From: Caulobacteraceae bacterium
GTDB lineage: Bacteria > Pseudomonadota > Alphaproteobacteria > Caulobacterales > Caulobacteraceae
NCBI GenBank assembly: GCA_947475415.1
Contig: CANJLH010000010.1
Span: 1 to 64,000 of the forward strand
Length of the DNA stretch: 64,000 nt
Direction of reading: 5' to 3'
A model generated the notes under the pieces. It was not told where the DNA came from. It made no database searches and worked only from the letters and a program-made list of their open reading frames with translations. Below are positions 38,706 through 48,856 of this stretch, piece by piece; positions within the stretch are counted from its first letter, which is position 1; each line of letters starts with the position of its first letter. Position numbers and translations under genes: made by a program.

Positions 38706-40145
38706 CTAGTCGTCGCCGGGTTCCGGTTCGGTTTCGGGGTAGAGCACCGGAGCGGTCTCGGCGGCGGCGGCGAAGCGAGCGCTTTCCAGGGCCTGGGCTG
38801 GGAGCGCCGGCAATTGCCCCAGCATCCGCTCCTGGCGCTCCAGGCGGGGATGGATGAGGTTTCCCGATTCCGCGAAGGCGCTGATCAGCCGAGCCCAGTC
38901 GGCGGGCTGGTAGGCGAAGGCGCGGCCTTCAGGGTCGAGGTCAGACCAGTCAGGTTCGAGGGGTGCGTCATGGGCTTTGGCGGTCCACATGCGCGCCTCG
39001 TCCTGGGACCCGGCGACCTGGGCAGCGCGGGCGAACAGCGCGGCAAGCCGCGCGGTGAGGGGCTCAGTCTCCAGCGCCTTTACCGCGCTCCGGGCGGCCG
39101 CGGCGTCGCGGGCGATCAGTGCGCGCTCCACCTGCAGGATGCGGCTTTCCCGGCAATCCGGGTTCTTTGCAGCCAGCGCGGCCAGTCGCGCGCCGCGCTG
39201 GACGGGTGTCTCGTCCCCGCGCAGATCACGGTAGGCCAGCCATAGGGCCGGGTGGGGCGCGGCCTTCCAGGCGCCTTCCAGGACTCCGGCAGCCCGCGCA
39301 GCCTTGCCGTCGGCGGCCAGCAAGCGGGCGGCCATGACCACGCCCGGCGCGAAGCCCGGCTGCAACTTGGCCGCTTCGCTCGCCTGATCCAGGGCCTGGA
39401 CGCGTAGCTTGGGGTCGGCGGCGCCGTCGACAGCCGCCGCCGAGGCCGCCAGCAGTGCCGCACGGGCGCGCTCGGCGACGATGGGGGCGATCACCTTGCG
39501 GTCCAGCGCCTGTTTGGTGAGCGCCAGGCCCGCGGCCCAATCCGCGGCGGCGAGTTTAGACTCCAGCACCGCCCGCCAGGCCCAAAAGGCCGTGTGGGCG
39601 AGACCGAAGGCCGCTTCCGCGTGGTTGGCCGCCGCCGCGGCATCGCCCTGGTCCCGGGCCAGCAGCATCAGGCCGCGGTGACCGGCAAGACGCATCTCGG
39701 GAAAACCCAGCATGGCGGCGTAGGCGGTCTGGGCGGCGGTGCGATCCCCGGCGGCTTCGGCCGATTGGGCGGCGAGTACGCGCACGAGGCCGGGGAAATC
39801 CTCTGCGAGGCCGGCAGCGACTTGGGCCAGCCGGCGCGCTTCGGGTCCGTCGCCCGCCGCTACCGCCAGGAAGCCCCGACCCAGAACGTCGGCGGCCTCA
39901 CGGCGGCGAGTTTCCGCCCTGGCTCGGGCAGCTCTGCGGGGCGTATCGGCCAGCCAGAGAATCAGCCGCCAAAGAATCATGGCGACAAGGGCAAGGGCGC
40001 TGGTGATCAGGACAGCGGCCGCTGCCGAAGTGTCGATCCGCCAGCCCAACCACACGAGGCTGGCGGTTCCCGGTACGCCGAGCAGCGCCAACGCGGTGAC
40101 GGCGATCGCCGCCGCCAACAGTACGACCAGGGCGGCGCGGATCAT
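38706..40145 (-). CDS. hemY: HemY family protein (tetratricopeptide, heme operon)
   Basis: A 479-residue inner-membrane protein with two N-terminal membrane segments (ALVVLLAAAIAVTALALLG; AAVLITSALALVAMILWRLIL) and a long TPR-like helical domain rich in Ala. The HemY N-terminal signature runs through WLADTPRRAARARAETRRREA. It is named for its place in the hem operon; it is not the protoporphyrinogen oxidase also called HemY, and its precise role in heme synthesis is unsettled. ATG 40145 overlaps the mic60 stop (ATGA). Confidence 0.9.
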   Translation of the reverse strand: MIRAALVVLLAAAIAVTALALLGVPGTASLVWLGWRIDTSAAAAVLITSALALVAMILWRLILWLADTPRRAARARAETRRREAADVLGRGFLAVAAGDGPEARRLAQVAAGLAEDFPGLVRVLAAQSAEAAGDRTAAQTAYAAMLGFPEMRLAGHRGLMLLARDQGDAAAAANHAEAAFGLAHTAFWAWRAVLESKLAAADWAAGLALTKQALDRKVIAPIVAERARAALLAASAAAVDGAADPKLRVQALDQASEAAKLQPGFAPGVVMAARLLAADGKAARAAGVLEGAWKAAPHPALWLAYRDLRGDETPVQRGARLAALAAKNPDCRESRILQVERALIARDAAAARSAVKALETEPLTARLAALFARAAQVAGSQDEARMWTAKAHDAPLEPDWSDLDPEGRAFAYQPADWARLISAFAESGNLIHPRLERQERMLGQLPALPAQALESARFAAAAETAPVLYPETEPEPGDD

Positions 40146-41020
40146 CGGGGGGCCCCTGCGGTGGCGGGGAGGTCGGCCAGCACCCGATTGCGCAGTTCGC
40201 CGATCCGCCGATCCGCCTCGACGCGCCGCGCCGCCTTGTCCCGCCATGGCGCCATGGCGTCGCGCGCAGCCGGCGGCAGCGCCTGCAAACTCGCAAGCGC
40301 CGCCTCGACGTCCCCATCTGCGGCCAGCGCCTCGGCGCGTCCAAGCACCGCATCGAGGCCGCCGCCCGGCGCGGGGCCGACCTGGCGCACGCTAATGATA
40401 CGCCCGATGGCGTAGCGGGCCTGACCCAGCAGGCCGGCGTTGTCGGCCGGGAGGCGGCCGGCGCCTGCTGCCAAAGCCGCGTATTTTGCAAAACCCGTGG
40501 CGAGGGCTGCGCGGCTGGGCGCTCCGGTTGCGGCCAACGGCCTGAGCGCAGCGATATCCGCGGCGAGCGCCGGCCGTCCAGCCAGAGGCTTAAGGGCCTG
40601 GGCGAAGGGCTGGGATCCGCGGGCGGCGTCGGACAGAGCGGCCACTGCCTGCAACGCCGAGGCGGTGTCAGCCAGCCGCGCTTCTGTCGCCTCGAGCCGG
40701 ACCAGACGCTGCGCCAGGTCAGAAGAGGCGTCAAGGATCACGCCGCCGGCGGTGTTCGCCGTTTGTGTCGAAGGCGCAGGCGGAATCGAGGGTTGCTGCG
40801 CGAACGGCACGGCGGGCGGGTTGAACAGGCCGACACCCTTGGCGGCGGGCGTGCGGCTCCTGAGGTCAGCGAACAGCCTGGGCCCATAGACAGCCACCAC
40901 CGCACCAGCAGTGACACAGACGAGGCTGAAGATGATCATGAGCCAGAAGCCCGGCCCCAACAGCCGCTTCTTGCGGTAGGCCTTGGAGTTCGGCGGCGGC
41001 GGGTCTGCGGTTGCGGTCAT
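40142..41020 (-). CDS. Alphaproteobacterial Mic60/mitofilin homologue
   Basis: A 292-residue inner-membrane protein. A short cytosolic segment and a single transmembrane helix (FWLMIIFSLVCVTAGAVVAVY, about residues 26-46) are followed by a periplasmic region with a Pro-rich linker. A helical, coiled-coil-capable part comes next (LVRLEATEARLADTASALQ), then a C-terminal mitofilin-like end (ALPPAARDAMAPWRDKAARRVEADRRI). Mic60 shapes crista junctions in mitochondria and intracytoplasmic membranes in alphaproteobacteria, and is typically encoded between hemD and hemY, exactly as here. Both its ends overlap neighbours by 4 bp. Confidence 0.82.
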   Translation of the reverse strand: MTATADPPPPNSKAYRKKRLLGPGFWLMIIFSLVCVTAGAVVAVYGPRLFADLRSRTPAAKGVGLFNPPAVPFAQQPSIPPAPSTQTANTAGGVILDASSDLAQRLVRLEATEARLADTASALQAVAALSDAARGSQPFAQALKPLAGRPALAADIAALRPLAATGAPSRAALATGFAKYAALAAGAGRLPADNAGLLGQARYAIGRIISVRQVGPAPGGGLDAVLGRAEALAADGDVEAALASLQALPPAARDAMAPWRDKAARRVEADRRIGELRNRVLADLPATAGAPR

Positions 41021-41709
41021 GGCCGGTGGTCAATCAGCTCGAGCAGCGCCGCTTCGGTGGGGCGCGGCGCGGCCAGCTTGACGGCTAGATGCGCGTTCGC
41101 CAAGGGCCGCAGGGCCGCGGGCGAGATTCCCAGAGCTACGAGGGCAGGCGCAGGGTGGCGTTCAATGACGCCGGCAAGCGCCCGCCCCCCTTTGGCGGAA
41201 TGGACAAGGACGATGTCGAGGCCGGACAGAGTGGCCAGCAGGTCAGCTCCCGGATCCATGACGCGCGTGGCGTAAATTGCCAGCCGTCGGGCCTCCATCC
41301 CGCCCGCCTGCAGCTCGCCCGAAAGGTCGCCGGCTAGTTCGACGGCGCCGGGGTGAAGCACCACGCCCGGCAGGCTCCGTTTCCGCCCCAGGATCAGTCG
41401 AGCCAGCGCCGCGACATCGCCGTCGGATGCGTTGACTTGTGAAAATCCTGATTCCCGCGCTTCGCGGGCCGTGGCCGCGCCTACGGTGAACACCGGTAGG
41501 GCGCGCGTTTTGGACCGAGCGGCGAAGGCCGCCACGCCAAGGGCGCTGGTGAAGGCCAGAGCGGCCACGCCGGAAAGGTCGATCGGACCCTCGCCGATGG
41601 GCGCTGCGGCGAGCAGCGGCGCGATCACCGGCTCATGGCCCAATGCGCGCAGCCTCGCCGCGGTGGCGTCTGCGCCAGGCTGGGCGCGGGTGATCCAGAC
41701 GCGCTTCAT
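41017..41709 (-). CDS. hemD: Uroporphyrinogen-III synthase
   Basis: Closes and isomerises hydroxymethylbilane to uroporphyrinogen III. The 230 residues begin MKRVWITRAQPGADATAARL at ATG 41709. The low-similarity family is recognised by VLVHSAKGGRAL near the C-terminus, by ALAFTSALGVAAFA, and by its position between hemC and mic60. Its stop overlaps the mic60 start. Confidence 0.9.
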   Translation of the reverse strand: MKRVWITRAQPGADATAARLRALGHEPVIAPLLAAAPIGEGPIDLSGVAALAFTSALGVAAFAARSKTRALPVFTVGAATAREARESGFSQVNASDGDVAALARLILGRKRSLPGVVLHPGAVELAGDLSGELQAGGMEARRLAIYATRVMDPGADLLATLSGLDIVLVHSAKGGRALAGVIERHPAPALVALGISPAALRPLANAHLAVKLAAPRPTEAALLELIDHRP

Positions 41710-41740
41710 GGCGCACAACTTGGCGTGATGGCGGCCCGCG

Positions 41741-42700
41741 TCAATCGGGCAGGGCGATGGCGTCGCCGGCTTCTGCGCCGATGGCGGCGCCCAGGGCCGC
41801 GCCAAGGTCATGGGCGGCGGCGAGCGGATCGACTGCGGTGGCGATCTCGGCGTCGGCTTCGCGACGGAAACATAGGCGCCCGTCGGGGGATAGGGCCTCG
41901 ACGATCAGCTTCAGGCGACCCGCTTCCAGGCGCGCATGGGCGCCGATCGCCGTGCGGCAGGAACCTTCCAGGGCGGCCAGGGCGCCGCGTTCGGCGGTGA
42001 CGGCGAGCGCCGTAGGGGCGTCATGCAGGGCGCTGATCCAGTCCGCGCCGCCCTGTGCCTCTCGGGTCTGGATGGCCAGTGCGCCCTGGCCCGGAGCCGG
42101 AGGGAAGAGTTGAGGATCCAGATAGCTCTGCGCCAGATGACCGAGGCCCAACCGGTTCAGGCCCGCGGCGGCCAGCAGGATGGCATCGGCTTCACCGGCG
42201 GCCAGCTTGGCGATGCGGCTGTCCACATTGCCGCGCAGCATCCGCACAACCAAGTCCGGGCGGCGGTGCAGCGCCTGGGCTTGCCGCCGCAGGGAAGCGG
42301 TGCCGAGAATTGCGCCCCGAGGAAGATCCTCCAGGCGTTCGGCCTGGGGCGAAAGGAAGGCGTCGCGGGGGTCTTCGCGTTCCGGGATCGCGGCGATGCA
42401 CAGGCCCGGAGGCGAGGCGGTCGGCATATCCTTCATGGAGTGGATCGCACAGTCGATGCGGCCGTCGAGCAGGGCCTCCTCGATCTCCTTGGTGAACATG
42501 CCCTTGCCGCCGATCTCCAGCAGCCGGCGGTCCTGAACCCGGTCGCCGGTGGTGGTGATGATCACCAGGGGCGCGACGCGTTCGGCGTCCTGCGGATCAG
42601 CGCCAAGGGCCATGGCGATCCGGCGCTGCATAAGGCCGGCCTGGGCGCGGGACAGCTTGGACCCGCGGGCGCCGATCCGGACGGGCGGTTGCGTGGGCAC
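41741..42700 (-). CDS. hemC: Hydroxymethylbilane synthase (porphobilinogen deaminase)
   Basis: Polymerises four porphobilinogens into hydroxymethylbilane. The 319 residues start [20 protein letters not shown]. Active-site segments are [24 protein letters not shown] and [14 protein letters not shown]. The dipyrromethane-binding Cys lies in [13 protein letters not shown]. It is the first gene of hemC-hemD-mic60-hemY and divergent from tsaD. Confidence 0.97.
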   Translation of the reverse strand: MPTQPPVRIGARGSKLSRAQAGLMQRRIAMALGADPQDAERVAPLVIITTTGDRVQDRRLLEIGGKGMFTKEIEEALLDGRIDCAIHSMKDMPTASPPGLCIAAIPEREDPRDAFLSPQAERLEDLPRGAILGTASLRRQAQALHRRPDLVVRMLRGNVDSRIAKLAAGEADAILLAAAGLNRLGLGHLAQSYLDPQLFPPAPGQGALAIQTREAQGGADWISALHDAPTALAVTAERGALAALEGSCRTAIGAHARLEAGRLKLIVEALSPDGRLCFRREADAEIATAVDPLAAAHDLGAALGAAIGAEAGDAIALPD

Positions 42701-42777
42701 GGCGCTCGGTCTACCTCGATGCGGATGAGGCTCGCCTGCTACAGGACCCGGAGCCCCCCGGCAACCGGAGCCGCACC

Positions 42778-43866
42778 CTGAGCGCCCAACTGATTCTTGG
42801 CCTGGAGACCAGCTGCGATGAGACGGCCGCAGCCGTGGTGCGCCGCTCCGCCGACGGCCGGGTGGAGGTGCTGAGCTCGATCGTCGCCAGCCAGATCGCC
42901 GATCACGCCCCCTATGGCGGCGTGGTGCCGGAAATCGCCGCGCGCGCCCACGTCGAGGTGATCGACCTCGTCACCGCTGAGGCCATGGCGGCGGCGGGCG
43001 TCGAATACGCCGACCTTACCGGGATCGCAGCCACCGCTGGCCCCGGACTGGTGGGCGGGGTCATGGTGGGTTTGAGCTTCGGCAAGGCGGTGGCCCTGGC
43101 CAGAGGTCTGCCGCTGGTGGCGGTCAACCACCTGGAAGGCCATGCGCTTTCGGCCCGACTCGGGGCCGACCTGCCCTATCCGTTTCTGCTATTGCTGGTC
43201 TCCGGTGGGCACTGCCAACTGTTGGCGGTGGCGGGCGTCGGCGCTCACCGGCGGTTGGGAACCACCATTGATGACGCCGCCGGCGAGGCCTTCGACAAGA
43301 TCGCCAAGGCCCTGGGACTGGGCTATCCCGGCGGGCCGGCGCTGGAGCGGCTGGCGGAAGGCGGTGATCCGGGCCGCTTTGAGTTGCCGCGGATGTTGCT
43401 TGGGCGGGCGGGCTGCGATTTTTCGTTCTCCGGTCTGAAGACCGCAGCTGCACGGCTCGCGGAAACCGTAATCAGCGATGTTGAGCGCCGCGACCTAGCC
43501 AGCGCCGTCCAGGCCGCCATAGCCCGCCAACTGGCCGAACGCACCGACCGGGCGATGGTACAGTACGCCCGAGATCACGAAGGCCGCGCGCTGCGCTTTG
43601 TCGTCGCCGGCGGCGTGGCCGCAAACCGCGCGGTGCGGGCGCGGCTGGAAGAGACGGCCGCGGCGCGCGGCTTTTCGTTCACCGCGCCGCCGCTGGCCTA
43701 TTGCACCGACAATGCCGCCATGATCGCGCTGGTGGGTGCGGAACGGCTGGCGGCGGGCATGGTGGATGGGCTTGACGCGGTAGCCCGGCCGCGCTGGCCC
43801 TTGGACGAAGCGGCCGCCGCGAACCGGCCCACCCATCCCGCCGGGCGCAAGGGAGCCAAGGCATGA
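42778..43866 (+). CDS. tsaD: tRNA threonylcarbamoyladenosine transferase subunit TsaD (probable CTG start)
   Basis: Transfers the threonylcarbamoyl group to A37 of ANN-decoding tRNAs with TsaB and TsaE. The conserved N-terminus [17 protein letters not shown] lies upstream of the first GTG (42835). In that frame there is no ATG, GTG or TTG back into the hemC region. CTG 42778 has GGAG seven bases upstream and gives [16 protein letters not shown], 362 residues, so I use it. The metal ligands are His118 and His122 (NHLEGH), with PEIAARAH and the late [10 protein letters not shown] and [10 protein letters not shown] motifs. The stop overlaps gpsA (ATGA). Confidence 0.93.
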   Translation: MSAQLILGLETSCDETAAAVVRRSADGRVEVLSSIVASQIADHAPYGGVVPEIAARAHVEVIDLVTAEAMAAAGVEYADLTGIAATAGPGLVGGVMVGLSFGKAVALARGLPLVAVNHLEGHALSARLGADLPYPFLLLLVSGGHCQLLAVAGVGAHRRLGTTIDDAAGEAFDKIAKALGLGYPGGPALERLAEGGDPGRFELPRMLLGRAGCDFSFSGLKTAAARLAETVISDVERRDLASAVQAAIARQLAERTDRAMVQYARDHEGRALRFVVAGGVAANRAVRARLEETAAARGFSFTAPPLAYCTDNAAMIALVGAERLAAGMVDGLDAVARPRWPLDEAAAANRPTHPAGRKGAKA

Positions 43867-44852
43867 AAACAGCTGGCGTCATCGGCGGCGGCGCCTGGGG
43901 TACGGCGCTGGCTCTAGTCTGCGCGCGGGCCGGGCTTTCCACTATCCTCTGGGCGCGGGAGCTGGAGGTGGTGGCGGCGATCAACCGGGATCGGGAGAAT
44001 CCGACCTTTCTGCCGGGCGTGAAGCTGGACGCCGGCGTCGCTGCTACGGGCGAGTTTGGCGACCTGACAGCCTGCGACCTGATCCTCAATGTCTCGCCGG
44101 CGCAGCACGTGCGGTCGAGCCTTTCCGCCTTTGCGCCGCACGCCCGGCGGGGCGTTCCCATGCTGCTCTGCTCCAAGGGCGTGGAGCAGGGCACGCTGAA
44201 ACTCATGAGCGAGGTTTTAGCCGACGTACTTCCCTCGGCCGCGCCAGCGGTGTTGTCGGGGCCGAGCTTCGCCGGCGAGGTGGCGCGCGGCCTGCCTACG
44301 GCGGTGACCCTGGCCTGTGCGGACGCTGGTCTCGGCCAGACCCTCGCCAAGGCGATCGCGAGCCCCGCCTTCCGCCCCTACTGGGCTCCGGATCTTGTCG
44401 GCGCCGAGGCTGGGGGCGCGGTGAAGAATGTGCTGGCGATCGCCTGCGGCATTGTCGAGGGCCGCGGCCTTGGCCGCAGCGCCCATGCAGCCTTGATCAC
44501 CCGCGGTTTCGCCGAACTCACCCGCCTGGCCCTTGCCCTAGGCGGAAAGTCGGAGACCGTGGCGGGCCTCTGCGGCCTGGGCGACCTGGTGCTCACCTGC
44601 TCCAGCCCGCAATCGCGCAACATGAGCGTCGGCCTGGCGCTGGGCCGTGGCGAAACCCTGGAACAGGCGCTGGCCGGCAAGTTGACCGTCGCCGAGGGCG
44701 TCGCCTCGGCGCCAGCGGTGCGCGCGCTTGCCGCTCGATTGGGCGTGGAGGCGCCGATCTGCGAGGCCACGGCGGCGATCCTGGCCGGTGAGGCCGATGT
44801 CGACAGCGCCATCGAGACGCTGCTATCGCGGCCCCTGCGCGCCGAACGCTGA
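43863..44852 (+). CDS. gpsA: NAD(P)H-dependent glycerol-3-phosphate dehydrogenase
   Basis: Reduces dihydroxyacetone phosphate to sn-glycerol-3-phosphate, the backbone of phospholipids. The 329 residues start [20 protein letters not shown], with the NAD-binding GGGAWGTAL. They include [49 protein letters not shown] (catalytic Lys) and [17 protein letters not shown]. It is coupled to tsaD by a 4-bp overlap, and a YciI gene follows after 12 bp. Confidence 0.97.
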   Translation: MKTAGVIGGGAWGTALALVCARAGLSTILWARELEVVAAINRDRENPTFLPGVKLDAGVAATGEFGDLTACDLILNVSPAQHVRSSLSAFAPHARRGVPMLLCSKGVEQGTLKLMSEVLADVLPSAAPAVLSGPSFAGEVARGLPTAVTLACADAGLGQTLAKAIASPAFRPYWAPDLVGAEAGGAVKNVLAIACGIVEGRGLGRSAHAALITRGFAELTRLALALGGKSETVAGLCGLGDLVLTCSSPQSRNMSVGLALGRGETLEQALAGKLTVAEGVASAPAVRALAARLGVEAPICEATAAILAGEADVDSAIETLLSRPLRAER

Positions 44853-44864
44853 GAGGAATTCCGG

Positions 44865-45149
44865 ATGCCCGCCTTCACCATTTCCTGCAACGACAAGCCC
44901 AATTCGCTGGACCTGCGCATGACCACGCGGCCGGCGCATGTGGCGTTCCTGACCGGCCTGGGCGAAGCGGTGCGCGTGGCCGGGCCCTATCTGGACGACA
45001 AGGGCGACATGTGCGGCTCGCTGATCGTGCTGGAGGCCGTAGACATCGAGGCGGCCAAGGCGACCGCGGCTCAGGATCCTTACGCCAAGGCCGGCCTGTT
45101 CGCCTCCGTCGAGGTGCGGCCCTATCGCCTGGCGATCGTGCGGTCCTGA
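44865..45149 (+). CDS. YciI family protein
   Basis: A 94-residue ferredoxin-like-fold protein. It has the conserved His in RPAHVAFLTGLG and the Asp in AAQDPYAKAGLFASVEVRPY, the pair proposed as an active site in YciI proteins, some of which are dehydrochlorinases. GAGAGGAATTCCGG precedes the ATG. It probably belongs to the tsaD-gpsA transcript, and a Rieske protein gene follows directly. The function is unknown. Confidence 0.9.
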   Translation: MPAFTISCNDKPNSLDLRMTTRPAHVAFLTGLGEAVRVAGPYLDDKGDMCGSLIVLEAVDIEAAKATAAQDPYAKAGLFASVEVRPYRLAIVRS

Positions 45150-45157
45150 GGTCGGTC

Positions 45158-45514
45158 TTGCAGGACAATCCCGCAAGACCCGCGGTTGGCGTGCGACTTT
45201 GCGCGGTCGCGGATCTTGCTGATCCCGGCGCCAAGGGGTTCCGGTTTCGGGCGGGCGACACTCTGTTCGCGGGCTTTGTTGTCCGGATGGGCGATCAGGC
45301 GTGGGGCTATGTGGATTCCTGTCCGCATGCGGGATGGCCACTTTCGGTGATGGACGACCGCTACTTGGTCCGTGGGGGCGACAAACTGTTGTGCGCTGGT
45401 CATGGGGCGCTGTTCCGCCCCCAGGACGGGGTCTGCATCGTCGGCCCTTGCGAAGGCGACCGGCTCACGCCCTGGCCAGTGCGGATCGTCGAAGGGGCGG
45501 TACTGACCGCCTGA
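45158..45514 (+). CDS. Rieske [2Fe-2S] domain protein
   Basis: A 118-residue soluble Rieske protein. The cluster ligands are C55-P-H57 and C79-A-G-H82, fitting CxH and CxxH. Two further Cys (93, 98) follow. TTG 45158, eight bases after the YciI stop, is the best start. Such small Rieske proteins act as electron carriers or oxygenase ferredoxins; no oxygenase is nearby. It seems co-transcribed with tsaD-gpsA-yciI. Confidence 0.88.
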   Translation: MQDNPARPAVGVRLCAVADLADPGAKGFRFRAGDTLFAGFVVRMGDQAWGYVDSCPHAGWPLSVMDDRYLVRGGDKLLCAGHGALFRPQDGVCIVGPCEGDRLTPWPVRIVEGAVLTA

Positions 45515-45520
45515 TCGCGC

Positions 45521-46267
45521 CTATGGGGCGACTTCGGCCGCGAACGCTTTCACATCTTCCAGCAGCGCCTCGGCTGCCATCTTCACTAACTCGCCGCCCT
45601 TTTCCGGCGTCGCTTGGCCGGGGTCTGATCCCATGCGGCCGTCAGGATAGCGGGCGCGGAAGTCTCGGGCCTCGCGGATGGGGCCCGTAGGCGCGATCTG
45701 CGGGGCATAGTTTGCGGCCTTGATATGGTCCGGATAGGCCCACTGGGTGATTGCGATTTCCGATGGTGTCGCGTGACTGCCATGGCCGGTGGGGAACTGG
45801 CGCTGGGCAAGGGGCATGACGCCTCTTAAATCCCACCAGTTCTTCAGGCGGCAGGCGAAGCCGCGCGGCTGTCGAGCGAAGCTGGCCTCGGCGTAGAGTT
45901 CGGAGAAGGCGGCCTCGATGGTGGCGACGTTTCCCCCGTGGCCGTTGAGGAAGTAGAGTCTGGTGAAGCCATGGGCCGCCAGGCTGAGCGCCCAGTCGGC
46001 GATCGCCGCCATGAAGGTTGAGGGTCTGAGTGCAATTGTGCCGGGAAAGCCCAGGTGATGCTGCGCCATTCCGATATTGAACGTGGGCGCCACCAGGATG
46101 TCCGCGGACTTTTCCGCGTGATGGGCGATGATCTCGGGGCAAAGCCAGTCGGTGCCTAACAGGCCAGTTGGACCGTGCTGTTCATTTGAGCCGATGGGAA
46201 TGACCACCGTCTGCGAGGTTTTGAGAACGTCCTCGATCTCTTGCCAGGTCGACAGGTGAAGCAGCAT
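45521..46267 (-). CDS. Creatininase family protein
   Basis: A 248-residue metal-dependent amidohydrolase of the creatininase superfamily, which includes creatinine amidohydrolase, MftE and FAPy deformylase. Metal-ligand motifs are IGSNEQHGP (Glu29, His31), the Asp40 region LGTDWL, NGHGGN, and a late HATPSEIAITQ Glu. The substrate is not clear. A lipoprotein gene lies 20 bp upstream on the same strand. Confidence 0.9.
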   Translation of the reverse strand: MLLHLSTWQEIEDVLKTSQTVVIPIGSNEQHGPTGLLGTDWLCPEIIAHHAEKSADILVAPTFNIGMAQHHLGFPGTIALRPSTFMAAIADWALSLAAHGFTRLYFLNGHGGNVATIEAAFSELYAEASFARQPRGFACRLKNWWDLRGVMPLAQRQFPTGHGSHATPSEIAITQWAYPDHIKAANYAPQIAPTGPIREARDFRARYPDGRMGSDPGQATPEKGGELVKMAAEALLEDVKAFAAEVAP

Positions 46268-46287
46268 GGGCGTGGTCCTTTCGCGGG

Positions 46288-46782
46288 TCAGGACGCCTGT
46301 AGCGCCGGTGACGTCACCTCAGGCGCGCGTACGCCCACTAGCTTCCAGGCCCTGTCCTGGCGGGCAAAGGTAAAAAGACAGTCGCGCCTGTCTGGGCCGC
46401 GCAGGCAGATCCGCCCCGCCGCCAGAACCTTCAGCCGCGACCGGATCGCCCCCAGGTCTCCGGGCTGCGGCAGTAGGCCATTTCGGACACCCAGCGCCTT
46501 GAAGGCCTCTGGCGAAAGCATGCGGTCAATGGTCGCTTCGCCCACCGATCCGCCCAACTGCTGTTCAAGGGCGCGCACTTCCGGCAACCGCAGCAATTGA
46601 CCCTTCAGGTCTGCGCGCAGCGACAGACGGTCGATGCGGGCCTCCAAGGCCATGGGTTCCTGGCCCTGCAACGCCCGCAGGAACGTGGCCACGTCCGCTA
46701 CGGCTTCCTTGGGCGGTGCGCCACAGCCGCCAAGGCTGATCGCAACCGCTGTGGCGATTCCGGCAAAGGCTGCTGTTTTCAT
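46288..46782 (-). CDS. Putative lipoprotein, unknown function
   Basis: A 164-residue protein with a signal peptide and lipobox (LGGC, residues 17-20), so probably an inner- or outer-membrane lipoprotein. The mature part is mostly helical and ends in a small strand-rich domain with two Cys (ICLRGPDRRDCLFTFARQDR). I do not recognise a family. It is upstream of the creatininase gene, probably in one unit, and divergent from acs. Confidence 0.75.
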   Translation of the reverse strand: MKTAAFAGIATAVAISLGGCGAPPKEAVADVATFLRALQGQEPMALEARIDRLSLRADLKGQLLRLPEVRALEQQLGGSVGEATIDRMLSPEAFKALGVRNGLLPQPGDLGAIRSRLKVLAAGRICLRGPDRRDCLFTFARQDRAWKLVGVRAPEVTSPALQAS

Positions 46783-46901
46783 GGAGCCTCCCCAATTCGA
46801 GGCCGCTAGTAAGCTGATCCGCAGGGCTTGTGAATCGCTGACGGTTGCGCGACGTCACCGCAGTCGCATACTCAGCAGCAAGTTATGTCAGGAGCGAGCT
46901 T

Positions 46902-48848
46902 GTGAGCGACGGCGATGTGTTTCCGGTTCCGGCCGAATGGGCGAAGCGCGCCCACGTAAATGCGGCGGGCTACGAGGCGGCCTGGCGCGAGGTTGAGGCC
47001 GATCCGGAGGCTTACTGGCGCAGGATCGGTCAACGGCTGGACTGGATGACGCCCTTCACCAAGGTGAAGGACGTGAGCTTCAACCGCGAGGACTTCCACA
47101 TCCGCTGGTTCGAGGACGGCGTCCTCAATGTCAGCGTCAACTGCATCGACCGCCACCTGCCGGCGCGCGCCAACCAGACCGCTATCATCTGGGAGAGCGA
47201 CGACCCGGAGGTCTATGACGTCATGACCTACGCCCAGCTCAAGTCCGAAGTCTGCCGGATGGCGAACATCCTCAAGGCCAAGGGCGTGAGCAAGGGTGAC
47301 CGCGTCACCATCTACCTGCCGATGATTCCACAGGCGGCGGTGGCGATGCTGGCCTGCGCCCGGATTGGGGCGGTGCATTCGGTGGTGTTCGGGGGCTTCT
47401 CTCCGGACAGCCTTGCCGGCCGGATCCAGGACTGCGATTCGAAGGTCGTAATCACCGCCGATGAGGGCCTGCGTGGTGGCAAGGTGGTGCCCTTGAAGCT
47501 GAACGTCGATGCTGCTCTGGCGGAATGTCCGGGGGTCACGGATGTCATCGTCGTGCGTCGCACCGGGGCGGGTGTGCCGATGACGGCGGGCCGCGACGCC
47601 TACTACGGCGAGCTGAAGGCTGGCGTCTCCGACGACTGCGAACCCGAGCCGATGAGCGCCGAGGATCCGCTGTTCATTCTCTACACCTCCGGTTCGACGG
47701 GAAAGCCGAAGGGGGTGCTGCACACCACCGGCGGATATCTGGCCTGGGCGGCCTACACCCACGAGGTGGTGTTCGATTACCGGCCTGGCGAGATATTCTG
47801 GTGCACTGCCGATGTGGGCTGGGTCACCGGCCATTCCTATGTGGTCTACGGACCGCTTGCGAACGCCGCCACGACCCTCATCTTCGAGGGCACGCCCAAC
47901 CATCCCAGCGACTCCCGGTTCTGGGAGGTGGTGGACAAGCACAAGGTGGAGATCTTCTACACGGCCCCCACAGCCTTGCGATCCTTGATGCGTGAGGGCG
48001 AGGGGCCAGTACAAAAGGCGTCGCGCAAGACCCTTCGCTTGCTGGGCACCGTCGGCGAGCCGATCAACCCGGAGGCCTGGCGATGGTATCACAGGGTGGT
48101 GGGCGAGGGGCGCTGCCCCATCGTGGACACCTACTGGCAGACGGAGACCGGCGCCTGCCTGGCTTCGCCGCTGCCGGGCGCAACGGCGATGAAGCCCGGC
48201 TCCTGCGCCAAGCCGCTGCCAGGGGTGAAGTTTGAACTGGTTGACGCGGAAGGCCGCGCCCTGGACGGCGCGATCAGCGGCAATCTGTGCCTCACCGATT
48301 CGTGGCCAGGTCAGATGCGCACTGTGTACGGCGACCACGAGCGGTTCATCACAACCTATTTCACCACCTATCCGGGGAAGTATTTCACCGGCGACGGCTG
48401 CCGCCGCGACGAGGACGGCTACTACTGGATCACCGGGCGGGTGGACGATGTGATCAATGTCTCAGGTCACCGCCTGGGCACCGCCGAGATCGAGAGCGCC
48501 CTGGTGGGCAATGAGAACGTCGCAGAGGCCGCCGTGGTCGGCTATCCGCACGAGATCAAGGGCCAGGGGATCTACTGCTTCGTGACCCTGAAGGCGGGGG
48601 TGCCCGAGACGGATATCCTGATGGCCGAGCTGAAAGGTTGGGTGCGACGGGAGATCGGACCCTTCGCGGCGCCGGACGTGGTGCAGTTCGCGCCGGGTCT
48701 GCCCAAGACCCGCTCGGGCAAGATCATGCGCCGCATCTTGCGCAAGATCGCCGAGAACGACCTGTCCAACCTGGGTGACATCTCCACCCTTGCCGATCCG
48801 GCGGTGGTCGACGACCTGGTCCGGAACCGCGAAGGCGCGGCCTCCTGA
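46902..48848 (+). CDS. acs: Acetyl-CoA synthetase
   Basis: Activates acetate to acetyl-CoA through acetyl-AMP. I start it at GTG 46902 (GGAG seven bases upstream), giving the usual N-terminus [18 protein letters not shown] and 648 residues. The frame also extends 19 codons upstream. It has the P-loop [12 protein letters not shown], the adenylate-site [11 protein letters not shown], and [20 protein letters not shown]. The acetylation-regulated Lys lies in [11 protein letters not shown]. It permits growth on acetate and links to maeB and the TCA genes nearby. Confidence 0.97.
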   Translation: MSDGDVFPVPAEWAKRAHVNAAGYEAAWREVEADPEAYWRRIGQRLDWMTPFTKVKDVSFNREDFHIRWFEDGVLNVSVNCIDRHLPARANQTAIIWESDDPEVYDVMTYAQLKSEVCRMANILKAKGVSKGDRVTIYLPMIPQAAVAMLACARIGAVHSVVFGGFSPDSLAGRIQDCDSKVVITADEGLRGGKVVPLKLNVDAALAECPGVTDVIVVRRTGAGVPMTAGRDAYYGELKAGVSDDCEPEPMSAEDPLFILYTSGSTGKPKGVLHTTGGYLAWAAYTHEVVFDYRPGEIFWCTADVGWVTGHSYVVYGPLANAATTLIFEGTPNHPSDSRFWEVVDKHKVEIFYTAPTALRSLMREGEGPVQKASRKTLRLLGTVGEPINPEAWRWYHRVVGEGRCPIVDTYWQTETGACLASPLPGATAMKPGSCAKPLPGVKFELVDAEGRALDGAISGNLCLTDSWPGQMRTVYGDHERFITTYFTTYPGKYFTGDGCRRDEDGYYWITGRVDDVINVSGHRLGTAEIESALVGNENVAEAAVVGYPHEIKGQGIYCFVTLKAGVPETDILMAELKGWVRREIGPFAAPDVVQFAPGLPKTRSGKIMRRILRKIAENDLSNLGDISTLADPAVVDDLVRNREGAAS

Positions 48849-48856
48849 ACGGCGGA

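Noticed and set aside
46872-48338. 488-codon open frame on the minus strand opposite acs
   Set aside because: Low-complexity His/Arg/Gly composition, antisense to a complete acetyl-CoA synthetase; a mirror frame.
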